Assembly (NCBI GenBank): GCA_020635905.1
Contig: JACJYV010000010.1
Location: 62,001 to 126,000 of the forward strand
Origin: Bacteroidia bacterium
GTDB taxonomy: Bacteria > Bacteroidota > Bacteroidia > J057 > JADKCL01
Length of the DNA stretch: 64,000 nucleotides
Reading direction: 5' to 3'
Below the pieces are notes generated by a model. That model was not told the DNA's origin. It made no database searches and saw nothing but the letters and a program-made list of their open reading frames with translations. The position numbers and the translations under genes are program-made. Positions 9,001-15,821 of this stretch are shown piece after piece. How positions within the stretch are numbered: the stretch's first letter is position 1; every line of letters starts with the position of its first letter.

Positions 9001-11255
9001 TAAATCTGGAGACCTGAAGAATGAAAATAAAGGGCATAAATCATGTCCGTATAGCGGGAAGTGGAGCCTGCGGTACTTCCATTGCCATGCCAGCCAATCA
9101 TGTTCCAGTTGTTGGATCCGTTGTAGTAGCGGAAACTGAAGGTTTTGCCGGGGATGCGGGCGAAAGTCTGATTGGTATAAAAATATTTGTCCCAGTTACC
9201 TCCGGGAGTGTAGCTGGTAATCAGTTCATTATTTTGGGAATAAACTGCAATGTTGTCCCGAACAAAAAGGGAACTGTTGATAGAGGTCCCGTCAAATCCG
9301 TGGGAAAATTCGGTAAAAGTATAAGACCCCGAGCCCCCGGAGGCTGATAAGATGACGGACCCGTCACAAGACCCGTTGCAACTGACCGGGGTTACGGTTG
9401 CGGTCAGTGATACAGCCGAAGGCTGGGAAATGGTGACCGAGCGGGTAATGGTATGGCCACAAGCGTCTGCCACGGTTACGGTATTGGTGCCTGCACTCAG
9501 GTGGGTGGCAGTCTGGGAGGTTTCGCCATTGGACCAGGTATATGAGAAGGGGCCAATCCCGGATGGGGTAACCGTGGCTGAACCGTCGGGCAGGCCGTTG
9601 CAGGAAACGTTGGAAATGACGGATGCTGTGGCGCCCACGGGCACCACGGTGACAGTTACGGGTACGCGGCTGGAAGCGCTGCATGCGGTTCCGGTCCAGG
9701 AAAGGTAAACCACCCCGTTTCCGTTTTGATATCCACGGGTATGGGATCCGCTGGGCAGATAATTGCTGCCGCCTCCGCCTCCGCCCCAGGTGCTGCCGCC
9801 TCCGCCATACCAACCGCCGCCGCCGCCGCCGCCGCCATTGCCACAGGTACCTGAGGCACCACCGAATCCAAATCCGCCGTCCTGGGAGGTACAATACCCC
9901 GACCAGTTGCCCTGAAGACCACCTGATGAAGGGGTTCCGCCCTTGCCGGGCACAGTTCCTCCAACCACGTTCCCAGAAGACCCATCCTCGCCTGTGGTCC
10001 CACCTCCATGACCTCCACGGTCATAATTGGCAGTTCCGTAATTGTATGCACCTCCACCGCCACCTGCGGCCACCACCAGTCGTTGACTGGTGCCGTAGGG
10101 ACTGACCCGGATATCTGAGGCGCCTCCGCCCCCGCCTCCTGCATGGTAAGTTGAGTTAAATCCACCATTGCCTCCACCATTGAATCCACCAAGGGCCGCT
10201 GAACCTGATGAACTTCCATCCGCGCCTGCTCCTCCCACATAAATTTGGAGAACTTGTCCCGGAGTTACCGAAATTGTACCCGTCACCCGGCCGCCGTAGC
10301 CTCCCGAAGTGATGGCTGGATAACTTGTGCCGCCTCTGGCTCCGATTACATCCACATTGATTGAGGTAACTCCCGAAGGAACGGTAAATGTCTGAACCCC
10401 ACCTGAATAATTGAAGGTCTGGGACCCGGAGGTTGCCGTGCCAACTGCCTCAGCATAGTAGGTGGTGGTAGAGGAAGGATTTACAAAAAAGTTGGATCCG
10501 CTGGTGCTGGACCCATAAAAGGTACCCCCTGTAGCCGCAGAATACCACCTGATGGTGTTTCCGGCAGAGGTTGCATTCAGATTAGAGCCAGCCCCGGCAC
10601 AGATAGAAGAAGGAGTGGCTGTCACGTTGGTGGGGGTGGCGCAGGTTGCTGCTGATCCGTTGATAGAGAAAGGAACCCCGCCAGGACGCACGTTATTGGC
10701 TTGCTGGTAGGTGGTGGTATAGGTTGAACTTCCACTTTCAGTTCCCGCGGCAGCACTACATGAGCCACTGGTGGCATCAAACCTGAACCACAGAACTCCA
10801 TTGGAAGGCACATTCAGCACCTGCCCGGTAAAATCAAATATGTAGTATTTCTGAGGGGAAACAGAAATTCCAGGGGGAACAAATGAGTTGACCCGCTGGG
10901 ATAACACGGGAGTCATACCCGGCACAGTCGGGCCGTTGTCACCGGTCGTAAAGCTTCCTGTGGAAAGGGTGGTATTGTCTGATCCATCCCACATCCTGTA
11001 ATACAAAATGGGATTCTGGATCGCCTGCCCGTGCCATTGAGCCGGAAAAATAATGTCGAATTCGTGAGGAGTCCAGGTCGCGGACCCGATACACCAGGAG
11101 GTAAAGAAATCCGAGCCGTGGTTGTTCAGAATGACGGTTTGCCCGAAACTCCATGAACTCAAAACCAGAAAAAACAGCAAACCTGAGGCAACTGTTTTAA
11201 GCAATTTTGAAAACCCGGGAAAATTGAAAAGTGAAGTGGTTGTAAATTTTCTCAT
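1..11255 (-). CDS. Giant HYR/SprB-repeat cell-surface adhesin, C-terminus beyond window
   Basis: The reading frame is open from the ATG at 11255 to base 1, giving 3751 complete codons with no stop; the C-terminus lies outside the window. A signal peptide is visible (MRKFTTTSL..., hydrophobic LLFFLVL, cleavage near SFGQ, residue ~37). Domains in order: a beta-sandwich start, an Ig-like stretch (residues ~209-276), a glycine-rich stretch (~300-530), SprB-like repeats (CNGxxDGSxxxxxSGGxGPY...), two LamG/concanavalin-like segments, then HYR repeats. Fourteen near-identical 82-residue HYR units occupy residues ~1720-2868, each with four cysteines (IACPANI, GQCAATV, DNCPGV, ANCSF), followed by divergent HYR units and D(N)NGNSSxC modules. 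Such proteins in this phylum are usually exported by type IX secretion and act in adhesion or gliding; the sorting domain would be in the unseen C-terminus. It lies 8 bp downstream of a small secreted protein gene, probably co-transcribed. Function as an adhesin is inference. Confidence 0.9.
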   Translation of the reverse strand, partial: MRKFTTTSLFNFPGFSKLLKTVASGLLFFLVLSSWSFGQTVILNNHGSDFFTSWCIGSATWTPHEFDIIFPAQWHGQAIQNPILYYRMWDGSDNTTLSTGSFTTGDNGPTVPGMTPVLSQRVNSFVPPGISVSPQKYYIFDFTGQVLNVPSNGVLWFRFDATSGSCSAAAGTESGSSTYTTTYQQANNVRPGGVPFSINGSAATCATPTNVTATPSSICAGAGSNLNATSAGNTIRWYSAATGGTFYGSSTSGSNFFVNPSSTTTYYAEAVGTATSGSQTFNYSGGVQTFTVPSGVTSINVDVIGARGGTSYPAITSGGYGGRVTGTISVTPGQVLQIYVGGAGADGSSSGSAALGGFNGGGNGGFNSTYHAGGGGGGASDIRVSPYGTSQRLVVAAGGGGGAYNYGTANYDRGGHGGGTTGEDGSSGNVVGGTVPGKGGTPSSGGLQGNWSGYCTSQDGGFGFGGASGTCGNGGGGGGGGWYGGGGSTWGGGGGGSNYLPSGSHTRGYQNGNGVVYLSWTGTACSASSRVPVTVTVVPVGATASVISNVSCNGLPDGSATVTPSGIGPFSYTWSNGETSQTATHLSAGTNTVTVADACGHTITRSVTISQPSAVSLTATVTPVSCNGSCDGSVILSASGGSGSYTFTEFSHGFDGTSINSSLFVRDNIAVYSQNNELITSYTPGGNWDKYFYTNQTFARIPGKTFSFRYYNGSNNWNMIGWHGNGSTAGSTSRYTDMIYALYFHSSGLQIYEDGAYRGDFTSLIGGGWAANTWYDCKIVLKSAGADYYIRKAGQTNYTLLYSSGYSNETNIRAGFTYLRYNDVRTDDWNISGGGGATFTPPLTGLCAGTYTFSVQDANGCSATTTATITQPSPLNITTSVTNTSCIGVCNGSVTVNGSGGTGPYTVSGVPSLTDHFSGNDQGLILHLTFDEGTNDRSPSNLPAGTNNGGITFNNGTADFGNNITRSISMGTYGPGFLTEETTISFWIKSNDRAVPARQNPIDHSYGGWGTMTLETDGTINWYFGNSGVNAQSYGSHGSGSNLVTNGTWIHVTAVRDPSNHTYTWYKNGSYYTSGTYDASYPVILNNALTIGDGYVNSVNGEMDDFRVYNRPLSAAEVQDLYQRSFHDYFYSQGIVYHNNGQLTFNNQANGWDFNYFTTQTYTRSTGLTFQGQVYNTGGYVMMGWHDGVTTGNSYANLVHAIYQRNDGTLAVYEDGAYRGDFGSSLLNTWYDFKIELKSSGALYYWKQSNTPNWTLLYNSTYSSQSNLRLGITPYSPNSIVTDNWLLTGAAPATTNLCAGNYTFTVTDANGCSASANVTVGTNPDNTNPTISCPASITVNTATGQCSANVNYSTPSASDNCPGVNLTLINGLSSGSSFPEGTTTVTWQAADASGNTANCSFNVTVNDNQNPSLTCPANISVNTANGQCQANVTVPPPTVSDNCPGTALSFDGGNDYLVANASTNLNNAAVAYTVEFWVRPNGPPNETWKGLIGKPGRNYNVWLNNAGYIHHRFHSTSSTNDGAPNTPGGSIPWSTWSHVAITNNGSTANTYINGVLQASGPVTGTMVADNSPLYIGRNLDGSGGNYFNGDMDEIRIWNYARTNAQIITTMNIPLSGSESGLVAYYNLNDGPGSSTALDKTGNGNSASLQSFNTNTAWIPSTASVSGVVVTNNFNGTANASGTYPKGTTTVVWTATDASGNSVSCNQTITVVDNQNPTIACPANISVNSANGQCAATVNYSTPTASDNCPGVTVALFSGPASGSSFSVGTTPVTWRATDAAGHTANCSFNVTVVDNQNPTIACPANISVNAANGQCAATVNYSTPTASDNCPGVTVALFSGPASGSSFSVGTTPVTWRATDAAGHTANCSFNVTVVDNQNPTIACPANISVNAASGQCAATVNYSTPTASDNCPGVTVALFSGPASGSSFSVGTTPVTWRATDAAGHTANCTFNVTVVDNQNPTIACPANISVNAATGQCAATVNYSTPTASDNCPGVTVALFSGPASGSSFSVGTTPVTWRATDAAGHTANCSFNVTVVDNQNPTIACPANISVNAASGQCAATVNYSTPTASDNCPGVTVALFSGPASGSSFSVGTTPVTWRATDAAGHTANCSFNVTVVDNQNPTIACPANISVNAATGQCAATVNYSTPTASDNCPGVTVALFSGPASGSSFSVGTTPVTWRATDAAGHTANCSFNVTVVDNQNPTIACPANISVNAATGQCAATVNYSTPTASDNCPGVTVALFSGPASGSSFSVGTTPVTWRATDAAGHTANCSFNVTVVDNQNPTIACPANISVNAASGQCAATVNYSTPTASDNCPGVTVALFSGPASGSSFSVGTTPVTWRATDAAGHTANCSFNVTVVDNQNPTIACPANISVNAASGQCAATVNYSTPTASDNCPGVTVALFSGPASGSSFSVGTTPVTWRATDAAGHTANCSFNVTVVDNQNPTIACPANISVNAASGQCAATVNYSTPTASDNCPGVTVALFSGPASGSSFSVGTTPVTWRATDAAGHTANCSFNVTVVDNQNPTIACPANISVNAASGQCAATVNYSTPTASDNCPGVTVALFSGPASGSSFSVGTTPVTWRATDAAGHTANCSFNVTVVENQNPTIACPANISVNAANGQCAATVNYSTPTASDNCPGVTVALFSGPASGSSFSVGTTPVTWRATDAAGHTANCSFNVTVVDNQNPTIACPANISVNAANGQCAATVNYSTPTASDNCPGVTVALFSGPASGSSFSVGTTPVTWRATDAAGHTANCSFNVTVVDNQNPTIACPANISVNAANGQCAATVNYSTPTASDNCPGVTVALFSGPASGSSFSVGTTPVTWRATDAAGHTANCTFNVTVVDNQNPTIACPANQTLVATSPAGATGSYTAPVGTDNCPGSTTAFTSGLPSGSTFPIGTTTVSYTVTDAAGNTATCSFTITVSGVAPSIVCPGNITVNNDAGQCSAVVNFAATDGVGIPPSTITYSQNPGTSFNVGSTTVTATATNAVGSSSCTFSVTVLDNENPAISCPGNITVNSGVNNSACSNSLSATGLLNMPGVTFPTGPLTTQGNSLFIPATGPNDVKVVVPIVPAGLFQAGDPITLDFTSIWTRTIIDTDVRWVFTDGNQNQVAGVLLADNSGGEIYKAEGPYTAGGTTVPFQISNNVSCGNCFPPIGGQYTADVTLNVSALGAVSIDAIMGGQGSTNTAVVTYNFPITFDVSQGINILFVREDNNPAATYLLDSLAFKCNLATPGSCGAIVSWANPVATDNCSATVSRSNGPGNIANTTLLNGDEFPVGTTTVCYQATDPAGNSDECCFTVTVVDNENPEITCPANITVNNDLGVCGAAVSYVVTASDNCPGQSVSQSAGLASGAVFPIGNTTNTFTATDASGNTASCTFHVVVIDNENPVINCPANIAVSTDFGVCGANVSYLVTASDNCPGQTVAQNGGLGSGALYPVGTTVNSFTVTDANGNTASCTFNVAVSDNELPVALCQNVTVQLNASGNGSTTANAVNNGSSDACGIASLTLSTTTFGCSNVGANAVTLTVTDNNGNSSSCSANVTVQDNIAPVALCQNLTLQLDAQGNASITAQDLDNGSSDACGIATYSISQSTFTCQSVITNNVVTLTVVDNNGNSSNCTGTVSILDTVPPVAVCQDITIQLDNNGNASITPQDVDGGTNDACGVASLSLGTGQNLFDCSSVGPNTVTLTASDVNGNSSTCTATVTVVDQIPPLALCQDITVSLDATGNVSIAGG
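2652..6095 (-). repeat. 14 tandem 246-bp HYR-encoding repeats
   Basis: The landmark ACAAGC(G/A)ATGGT recurs every 246 bp from 2652 to 6096, which is exactly 14 periods of 82 codons. Units differ by scattered synonymous or conservative changes. Two units (about 4405-4650 and 5143-5388) are practically identical to each other but clearly different from their neighbours. They are offset by 738 bp, so a three-unit block was duplicated. The repeats encode one disulfide-stabilised HYR module each. Confidence 0.93.
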
Positions 11256-11263
11256 GGCTAAAA

Positions 11264-11665
11264 TCATTTTGTGGAGTTGGGAAAGCCATTGCTGACCGAA
11301 TCAAGAAACTGTTGATGTCTGATATCGAGGTACCAGTTTTGTTCAGCTATACTACCGAGCGAAACTGCACCTTCTGGCTGCGAAGGAAAACTGATTTTCA
11401 TGGTATGAGAGGTGGGATCGAAAGAAAATCTCACCAACTGATTGGATTGTTGCTCACAAAAAAGGGCAACTTCCTCCTCTTCAAAATCGACCAGGTTCAC
11501 CAGGTATTCATCCTGGAATTCAGAACCTTCAGCAATTGTAAATTTGAAGTCGGAAGTGGCGGAAACAGATTGTTTTGCCGGCCCCTGGGCCTGGGCCATA
11601 TTACCGCCAATCAGGGCAACCACAAACAGGAAACCCATCAGAAATGATTTCTTAACAGTTTTCAT
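11264..11665 (-). CDS. Small secreted protein upstream of the giant adhesin
   Basis: A 133-residue protein starting MKTVKKSFLMG with a clear signal peptide (hydrophobic FLFVVALIGG, cleavage near AQA). The mature part is acidic then mixed (FKFTIAEGSEFQDEYLV, then an EEEEVALFCEQQ stretch and YLDIRHQQFLDS) and could form a small alpha/beta fold. No family was recognised. An in-frame start lies farther upstream, but it would place 26 non-signal residues before the signal peptide, so one of the two adjacent ATGs at 11668/11665 is preferred. The stop is 8 bp before the adhesin start, indicating an operon. A role in export or anchoring of the adhesin is possible but is only inferred from position. 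Confidence 0.7.
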   Translation of the reverse strand: MKTVKKSFLMGFLFVVALIGGNMAQAQGPAKQSVSATSDFKFTIAEGSEFQDEYLVNLVDFEEEEVALFCEQQSNQLVRFSFDPTSHTMKISFPSQPEGAVSLGSIAEQNWYLDIRHQQFLDSVSNGFPNSTK

Positions 11666-12000
11666 CATAATAGCTTTATAAAAATTTGCAAATGCCAGTT
11701 CGCCTGACAGATGCATAACAGTCAACTCAAAATAAAAATCCACACCCCATCTGAGGTGGAAATATGGTTAATTTTGTCAGGAATTACAGTCAGATCCCCA
11801 TCTGATACTGCAATCTAACGAAAAAGCTTAGCTTTTCCATGGGGAATTTTCAGGTGCGAAATAATTTACTTTGCCCTGGCAGAAAAGTATTCGAAAGGAT
11901 CATTTACAAAAATATTTTCCTGAAAACCCCTTTGGAAAGAAATTTGAAACGATTTGCCACAAGGCAACCTGCCTGAATGACAATTCAATTGTGAAGGGAA
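11666..12000. other. Intergenic region upstream of the adhesin operon
   Basis: No gene seen in these 335 bases. The 10-base string CCCCATCTGA occurs twice (about 11746 and 11796), a possible binding site for a regulator of the adhesin operon, but no recognisable -7 box was found. It also receives the 3' end of gluQ. Confidence 0.4.
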
Positions 12001-12927
12001 TCAGCCATTGGCGAGGGCAATTTCCTGCGCTTCCTCCAGTTCAACGGGTCTTCCTTCCCACATCCCGGCTGCTTTCAGCGCCTCCCCAAACAATTGCGCA
12101 GGCGTACGCCCCGCAGCCAGCTTTTCATGCAAATCTCCATCAAAATCGCGTTTGCTCAACTTACGGCCTGTGGCATCCGCCACCAGGGGATGATGCAGGT
12201 ACTGAAACACAGGCGGACTTCCTGCAATCATTTCCGCCAGCAGACGCTGCTGGGCGGTGGAAGGCAATATATCCATGCCACGAATCACCAGATTCACCCC
12301 CTTGCGCAGGTCGTCCACCACCACACAAAACTGGTAGGTCCAGAGGCCGTCGCGGTTGCGCAGCAGCATATCACGCGACTTGCGGGGTGCAGGACGCGAT
12401 TGGGTACCCAATCTGAAATCATAAAATTCAACTGGCTTTTCGGGGATCAAAACCCGCAGGCCTCGGTCAGGACCCGGGCCCAGACCTCTGTCTCTGCAAA
12501 AACCATCGTAATTGATGATGCCCTCCTTCTGACCCGTTCTTTCCACGATCGAGGTGCGTGAACAATCGCAATAATAAGTTGGATGCCCGTTTTTACGCAG
12601 CATTTCCACCGCTTCATCATAGGCCTCCGTACAGTCGCTCTGGCGAAAATCGCATTTTCCATGGCGGAAAGGATCGGTCAGGGAGGGCGGGAATCCGAGC
12701 GCATCGAGGTCGTCGAGCAGGGCAGCTTCAAACTCGGGGCGGCAACGTTGACGATCGTGGTCTTCCACCCGCAAAAATACTTTTGCGTTCAGTTTTCTCA
12801 CCAGACCGCTCACGTAGAGCAGGTGCAGCAAATGTCCCGCATGCAGGTACCCGGTAGGAGAGGGGGCGATCCGGGTCACCGCCGTCCCGTCGGGAAAGGC
12901 GGCGTGAAGGGCGTCAAAGTTGATCAA
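12001..12927 (-). CDS. gluQ: Glutamyl-Q tRNA(Asp) synthetase
   Basis: A 308-residue class I aminoacyl-tRNA synthetase-like protein, the length expected for GluQRS, which lacks the anticodon-binding half of GluRS. Visible: the HIGH-type signature APSPTGYLHAGH (residues ~22-33), a cysteine cluster YCDCSR with a later C that fits the zinc site, and a KMSKS-type KLSKR (~residue 250). The family attaches glutamate to the queuosine base of tRNA(Asp). Its start overlaps the end of the upstream YjbR-like gene by 14 bases, so the two are probably translated together. A truncated GluRS is the alternative, but the order of motifs and the length favour GluQRS. Confidence 0.87.
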   Translation of the reverse strand: MINFDALHAAFPDGTAVTRIAPSPTGYLHAGHLLHLLYVSGLVRKLNAKVFLRVEDHDRQRCRPEFEAALLDDLDALGFPPSLTDPFRHGKCDFRQSDCTEAYDEAVEMLRKNGHPTYYCDCSRTSIVERTGQKEGIINYDGFCRDRGLGPGPDRGLRVLIPEKPVEFYDFRLGTQSRPAPRKSRDMLLRNRDGLWTYQFCVVVDDLRKGVNLVIRGMDILPSTAQQRLLAEMIAGSPPVFQYLHHPLVADATGRKLSKRDFDGDLHEKLAAGRTPAQLFGEALKAAGMWEGRPVELEEAQEIALANG

Positions 12928-13267
12928 GTTCCTCCCGCTCCTTTTTTTTCAGCGACTTTACCACGAGTTCGTAGGAATGGTCAATCAGTTCCCGCAGCAA
13001 AGCTGTGTCCGAAAATCCCTGAAAATGAATGGTATTCCAGTGGACCTTGCTCATGTGCCAGCCCGGCTCGATTTCCTCGTACTGCTCACGCAAATCCAGG
13101 GCCCGTTCAGGATCGCATTTCAGGTTCATCTGACCAGGTTTTTCCAGCGGAATCAGGGCAAACATCTTGCCCATCACCTTCATTACCAGGGTCTCCGCAT
13201 CAAACGGAAAAGTCTCCGTCACCCCTTTTTTACTCAGGCAATACGCCCGGATAGATTCAACATTCAT
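12914..13267 (-). CDS. MmcQ/YjbR family protein
   Basis: A 117-residue protein of the MmcQ/YjbR (CyaY-like fold) family. It shows the family pattern: the N-terminal R(A)YCLSKKGVTETFPF with acidic residues, a central MGKMFALIPLEKP strand pair, NLKCDPERA, and the W-H-M-S-K-V-H-W-N-T segment with HSYELVVKSL near the end. Members are small cytoplasmic proteins with proposed DNA binding; no precise role is established. It is first of a two-gene unit with gluQ. Confidence 0.85.
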   Translation of the reverse strand: MNVESIRAYCLSKKGVTETFPFDAETLVMKVMGKMFALIPLEKPGQMNLKCDPERALDLREQYEEIEPGWHMSKVHWNTIHFQGFSDTALLRELIDHSYELVVKSLKKKEREELDQL

Positions 13268-13457
13268 ACGCTGATACTTGGTGAAATTACCCGAAAATCA
13301 CCTTAAAAATAAAGGAAAACCCGGAAAAATCTCTTATCCAGGCTTAACGTTCAAAATAATTTCACTTACGGGATGCAAACAAATTATCTCTCCCTAAAAA
13401 CCAAAATCCAATACTATCCCCTGATACCACATACCTGATTCCCAAATGCAAAGTGTT

Positions 13458-13502
13458 CAGGACTAACGACTAACGACTTACGACTCAGGACTAACGACTC
13501 AG
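13458..13502. repeat. Short direct repeats of ACTAACG/ACTTACG/ACTCAGG type
   Basis: A 45-base run made of GACTAACGAC, TAACGACTTA, CGACTCAGG and ACTAACGACTCAG, that is, 7-8 base units with small changes. A further GCCTAACGACTCATC occurs at about 13624. Coding potential is absent. Confidence 0.7.
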
Positions 13503-13560
13503 AAATAAATCAATCCAGAAGATTGAAGCCGCATTGAGGGAATGGCCTATCTTCATGTAA

Positions 13561-13580
13561 GGCCAGGAAATTTCCTGGCC
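13561..13580. other. 20-bp perfect palindrome GGCCAGGAAATTTCCTGGCC
   Basis: Perfect inverted repeat, self-complementary over all 20 bases, in the gap downstream of the HhH/beta-barrel gene (about 80 bp after its stop). It could be a transcription terminator without a T-run or a protein-binding site; no evidence decides. Confidence 0.5.
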
Positions 13581-13661
13581 CTGCAAAAAGCGACAATTTG
13601 TTGAGCCTTCCATCGCCCAATGGGCCTAACGACTCATCTCTAAAATCTGACATCTGAAAAA

Positions 13662-15821
13662 TCAAAAACTCCACCTCATTTGCAGGGAAACATTGGTGCG
13701 GGTATTGCCCTGCACCTCGGTCAGGGATGACCCCAGGGAGCGCACTTTATCATAGCGCCATTGGGCGACTTTCAGCCAGAGATCCACATTGCGGTTGGGA
13801 CTGTACTGCAGCATGCCATGATAACGGGTGCCGCGGGTATGGCCGCTGGTGCCATAAACCGTGAAGGCAAACACGCCCAGGAGGTCATTTTCGTAGGCGT
13901 AAATGCGGGCATTATAGTCGGTAATGTCAAAAATGGCGTAGCGGGTGGTCAGTTTGAATTTGTAACCAATCTTAGCCACGAGATCCGCGTAGAGTAGCAT
14001 GCCCTTATCATAAGGCTCATCCCCTGCCCTGTACCACGATTGCTCAAAGCGGCTGCGGAAAGTCAGGTTGCGGTTGAGGGCAGTCTGGAAATGCAGGCGA
14101 AAGGCATTTTTCTGGGTATTGATCAGGTACTCCAACTGCTGGCCGTCGGGAAATTCTGAGGCATTCCTCTGCTTATTATCTGATCGTGCCCGTACATAAA
14201 ATTCGGTACCTTTCTTGGGTCTGTAAGTAATCTGAGCCAGGTATTCGAATCCATGTGAGGGATAATTGACCAGATATTTATTCCAGGGAAACCAGTACTG
14301 ATCGAAAAAGGCATTGAATTCGAATTTGGGATTGAATTTGATTTTCAGGCCCGTGTACATGCCCGTCTCGTTTTGCAAAGCGGTGGGTCTTTCCGCAAAC
14401 ACATAACCTTTAAAGGAGTGAAAATCTTTGTCAAAATGGCGGAAGGAAAGGGCCAGATCCACCTTGGGTGAAAGCGCAGCCATCAGGCCCGAAGTCAGGC
14501 CAAATCCTCCGGATTTGGAACGGCCCACCTCCCCAAACCAGTTGAAGTTGCGGAAAGTGAAGTCGAAATCCACACTGCTCAGATAGTTCAGATTTCCGCG
14601 GAAATCAAAGATATTGTCGATGCGGTTGGCCGGCACCAGGTTGGAATTGAATTTCTGGAAAAAATGGGTGGCTCCGATCGAAACCCGGTTGCTTTTGTAC
14701 TCCACCCGGCCTCCGTAGGCCGTTTCCTTGATCGATTGCTTGTCAGCAATCTCGGCTTCCGTACGGTGCAAACCGCTGGTTTGCAGGCTGGAAATATTGC
14801 CGATCTCGGCAATCCCGGTCGAATCCAGTGGATCGGCATCGATCACATTGGCGTCGCGGCCTGTGTGGGAAAAGAAGCCCGTCAGGTAAAATTTCTTGAT
14901 CGCATAAGTGGCAGCTGCACCCCTCAAATATTGATTTTCGTTCACGGAGGAGGTTGGAAAAACTCCAATATTGGGTCTTTTGATCGGCCCGATGGCCTCA
15001 CCGCCTTTGCCAAATCCCAACCCATTCGAAAGGATCAGTCCCTGACCCACCCGCATGTTATAATCCCCGATCACCAGGGCTTTCAGGTTGCCGTAATCAC
15101 GGATGGCGGCATGTCCCGAAACAAAATCAAAGCCATAGGTGGACGATTTGGGGTCCCATTTGAAGGGCTCGCCCTGGTCTTTTTCCATGGTCAGCGATAA
15201 GCTGACATTGCGGTTGTAGCGGCTGCGCCAACGGGCATACACTTTATCGGGCGAACCCAGATAATGAGAAGCAGTAGGGGAGGCCGGGTCTTCATAGCCC
15301 GCCTGTGGCTCAAGCTGACGAATGTAGCGGGTGATGAATTCATGCTGAATTCCCTCTTTTACCTCCTGCAGACCGGGCCCGGCGGGATGCAGCACGTCCG
15401 CGTTGATGTCTTTGTCGCGGGATTCTTTCACCACCACAAAGGGAGACAGTTTTTTGAAAAGATTTTCCGTAAATCCGGGTACGGCCTGCAATTCGAATTC
15501 TGTGGTAAGCTTACCATATTCGGCAATGTAAGCCAGCAGATTTCCTGCCAGCACCTCATTCATGCCCGGCAATTGAACCAGTTCTTCTCTCGAAGCCGTA
15601 TTCAGATTCAGCGGATGGGATTTCAGATCCTCCAGAAAATCAGTCAGATAGGTCCAGTCCACAGACTCGTCTGTTTCAGAATCCGTCATGGCGTCCTCGA
15701 TATTGAGGTCTGTATCCATGGGGATATTGGGGTCAATGGTATCACCCGGATTGACCTGGGAGAAAGAAATTTCTGCCCCCAGGGCAAGCAAAAACAGAAG
15801 TATGAAAATCCTCAGATTCAC
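13662..15821 (-). CDS. Helix-hairpin-helix protein with outer-membrane beta-barrel
   Basis: 719 residues. It has an N-terminal signal peptide (MNLRIFILLFLLALG, cleavage near SFSQ), an acidic linker, then a ComEA-like helix-hairpin-helix at ~residues 70-125 (LNLNTASREELVQLPGMNE followed by a second hairpin ELQAVPGFTE). About 550 residues of alternating hydrophobic/aromatic strands follow, ending in the aromatic residue typical of outer-membrane barrels (QMRWSF). HhH motifs bind DNA in known proteins; in Bacteroidota this two-part architecture is common and uncharacterised. It overlaps the upstream PorV-like gene by 4 bases, so the two form an operon. Uptake or surface handling of DNA is an inference only. 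Confidence 0.8.
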   Translation of the reverse strand: MNLRIFILLFLLALGAEISFSQVNPGDTIDPNIPMDTDLNIEDAMTDSETDESVDWTYLTDFLEDLKSHPLNLNTASREELVQLPGMNEVLAGNLLAYIAEYGKLTTEFELQAVPGFTENLFKKLSPFVVVKESRDKDINADVLHPAGPGLQEVKEGIQHEFITRYIRQLEPQAGYEDPASPTASHYLGSPDKVYARWRSRYNRNVSLSLTMEKDQGEPFKWDPKSSTYGFDFVSGHAAIRDYGNLKALVIGDYNMRVGQGLILSNGLGFGKGGEAIGPIKRPNIGVFPTSSVNENQYLRGAAATYAIKKFYLTGFFSHTGRDANVIDADPLDSTGIAEIGNISSLQTSGLHRTEAEIADKQSIKETAYGGRVEYKSNRVSIGATHFFQKFNSNLVPANRIDNIFDFRGNLNYLSSVDFDFTFRNFNWFGEVGRSKSGGFGLTSGLMAALSPKVDLALSFRHFDKDFHSFKGYVFAERPTALQNETGMYTGLKIKFNPKFEFNAFFDQYWFPWNKYLVNYPSHGFEYLAQITYRPKKGTEFYVRARSDNKQRNASEFPDGQQLEYLINTQKNAFRLHFQTALNRNLTFRSRFEQSWYRAGDEPYDKGMLLYADLVAKIGYKFKLTTRYAIFDITDYNARIYAYENDLLGVFAFTVYGTSGHTRGTRYHGMLQYSPNRNVDLWLKVAQWRYDKVRSLGSSLTEVQGNTRTNVSLQMRWSF

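Larger units (their letters stand above)
13268..13661. other. Intergenic region with short repeats and a palindrome
   Basis: No gene is seen in these 394 bases. They contain the GACTAACG-type short repeats at 13458-13502 and a 20-bp perfect palindrome at 13561-13580, described separately. Confidence 0.6.

Noticed and set aside
13458..13502. Short ACTAACG repeats as a CRISPR array
   Set aside because: Units are 7-8 bases without spacers.
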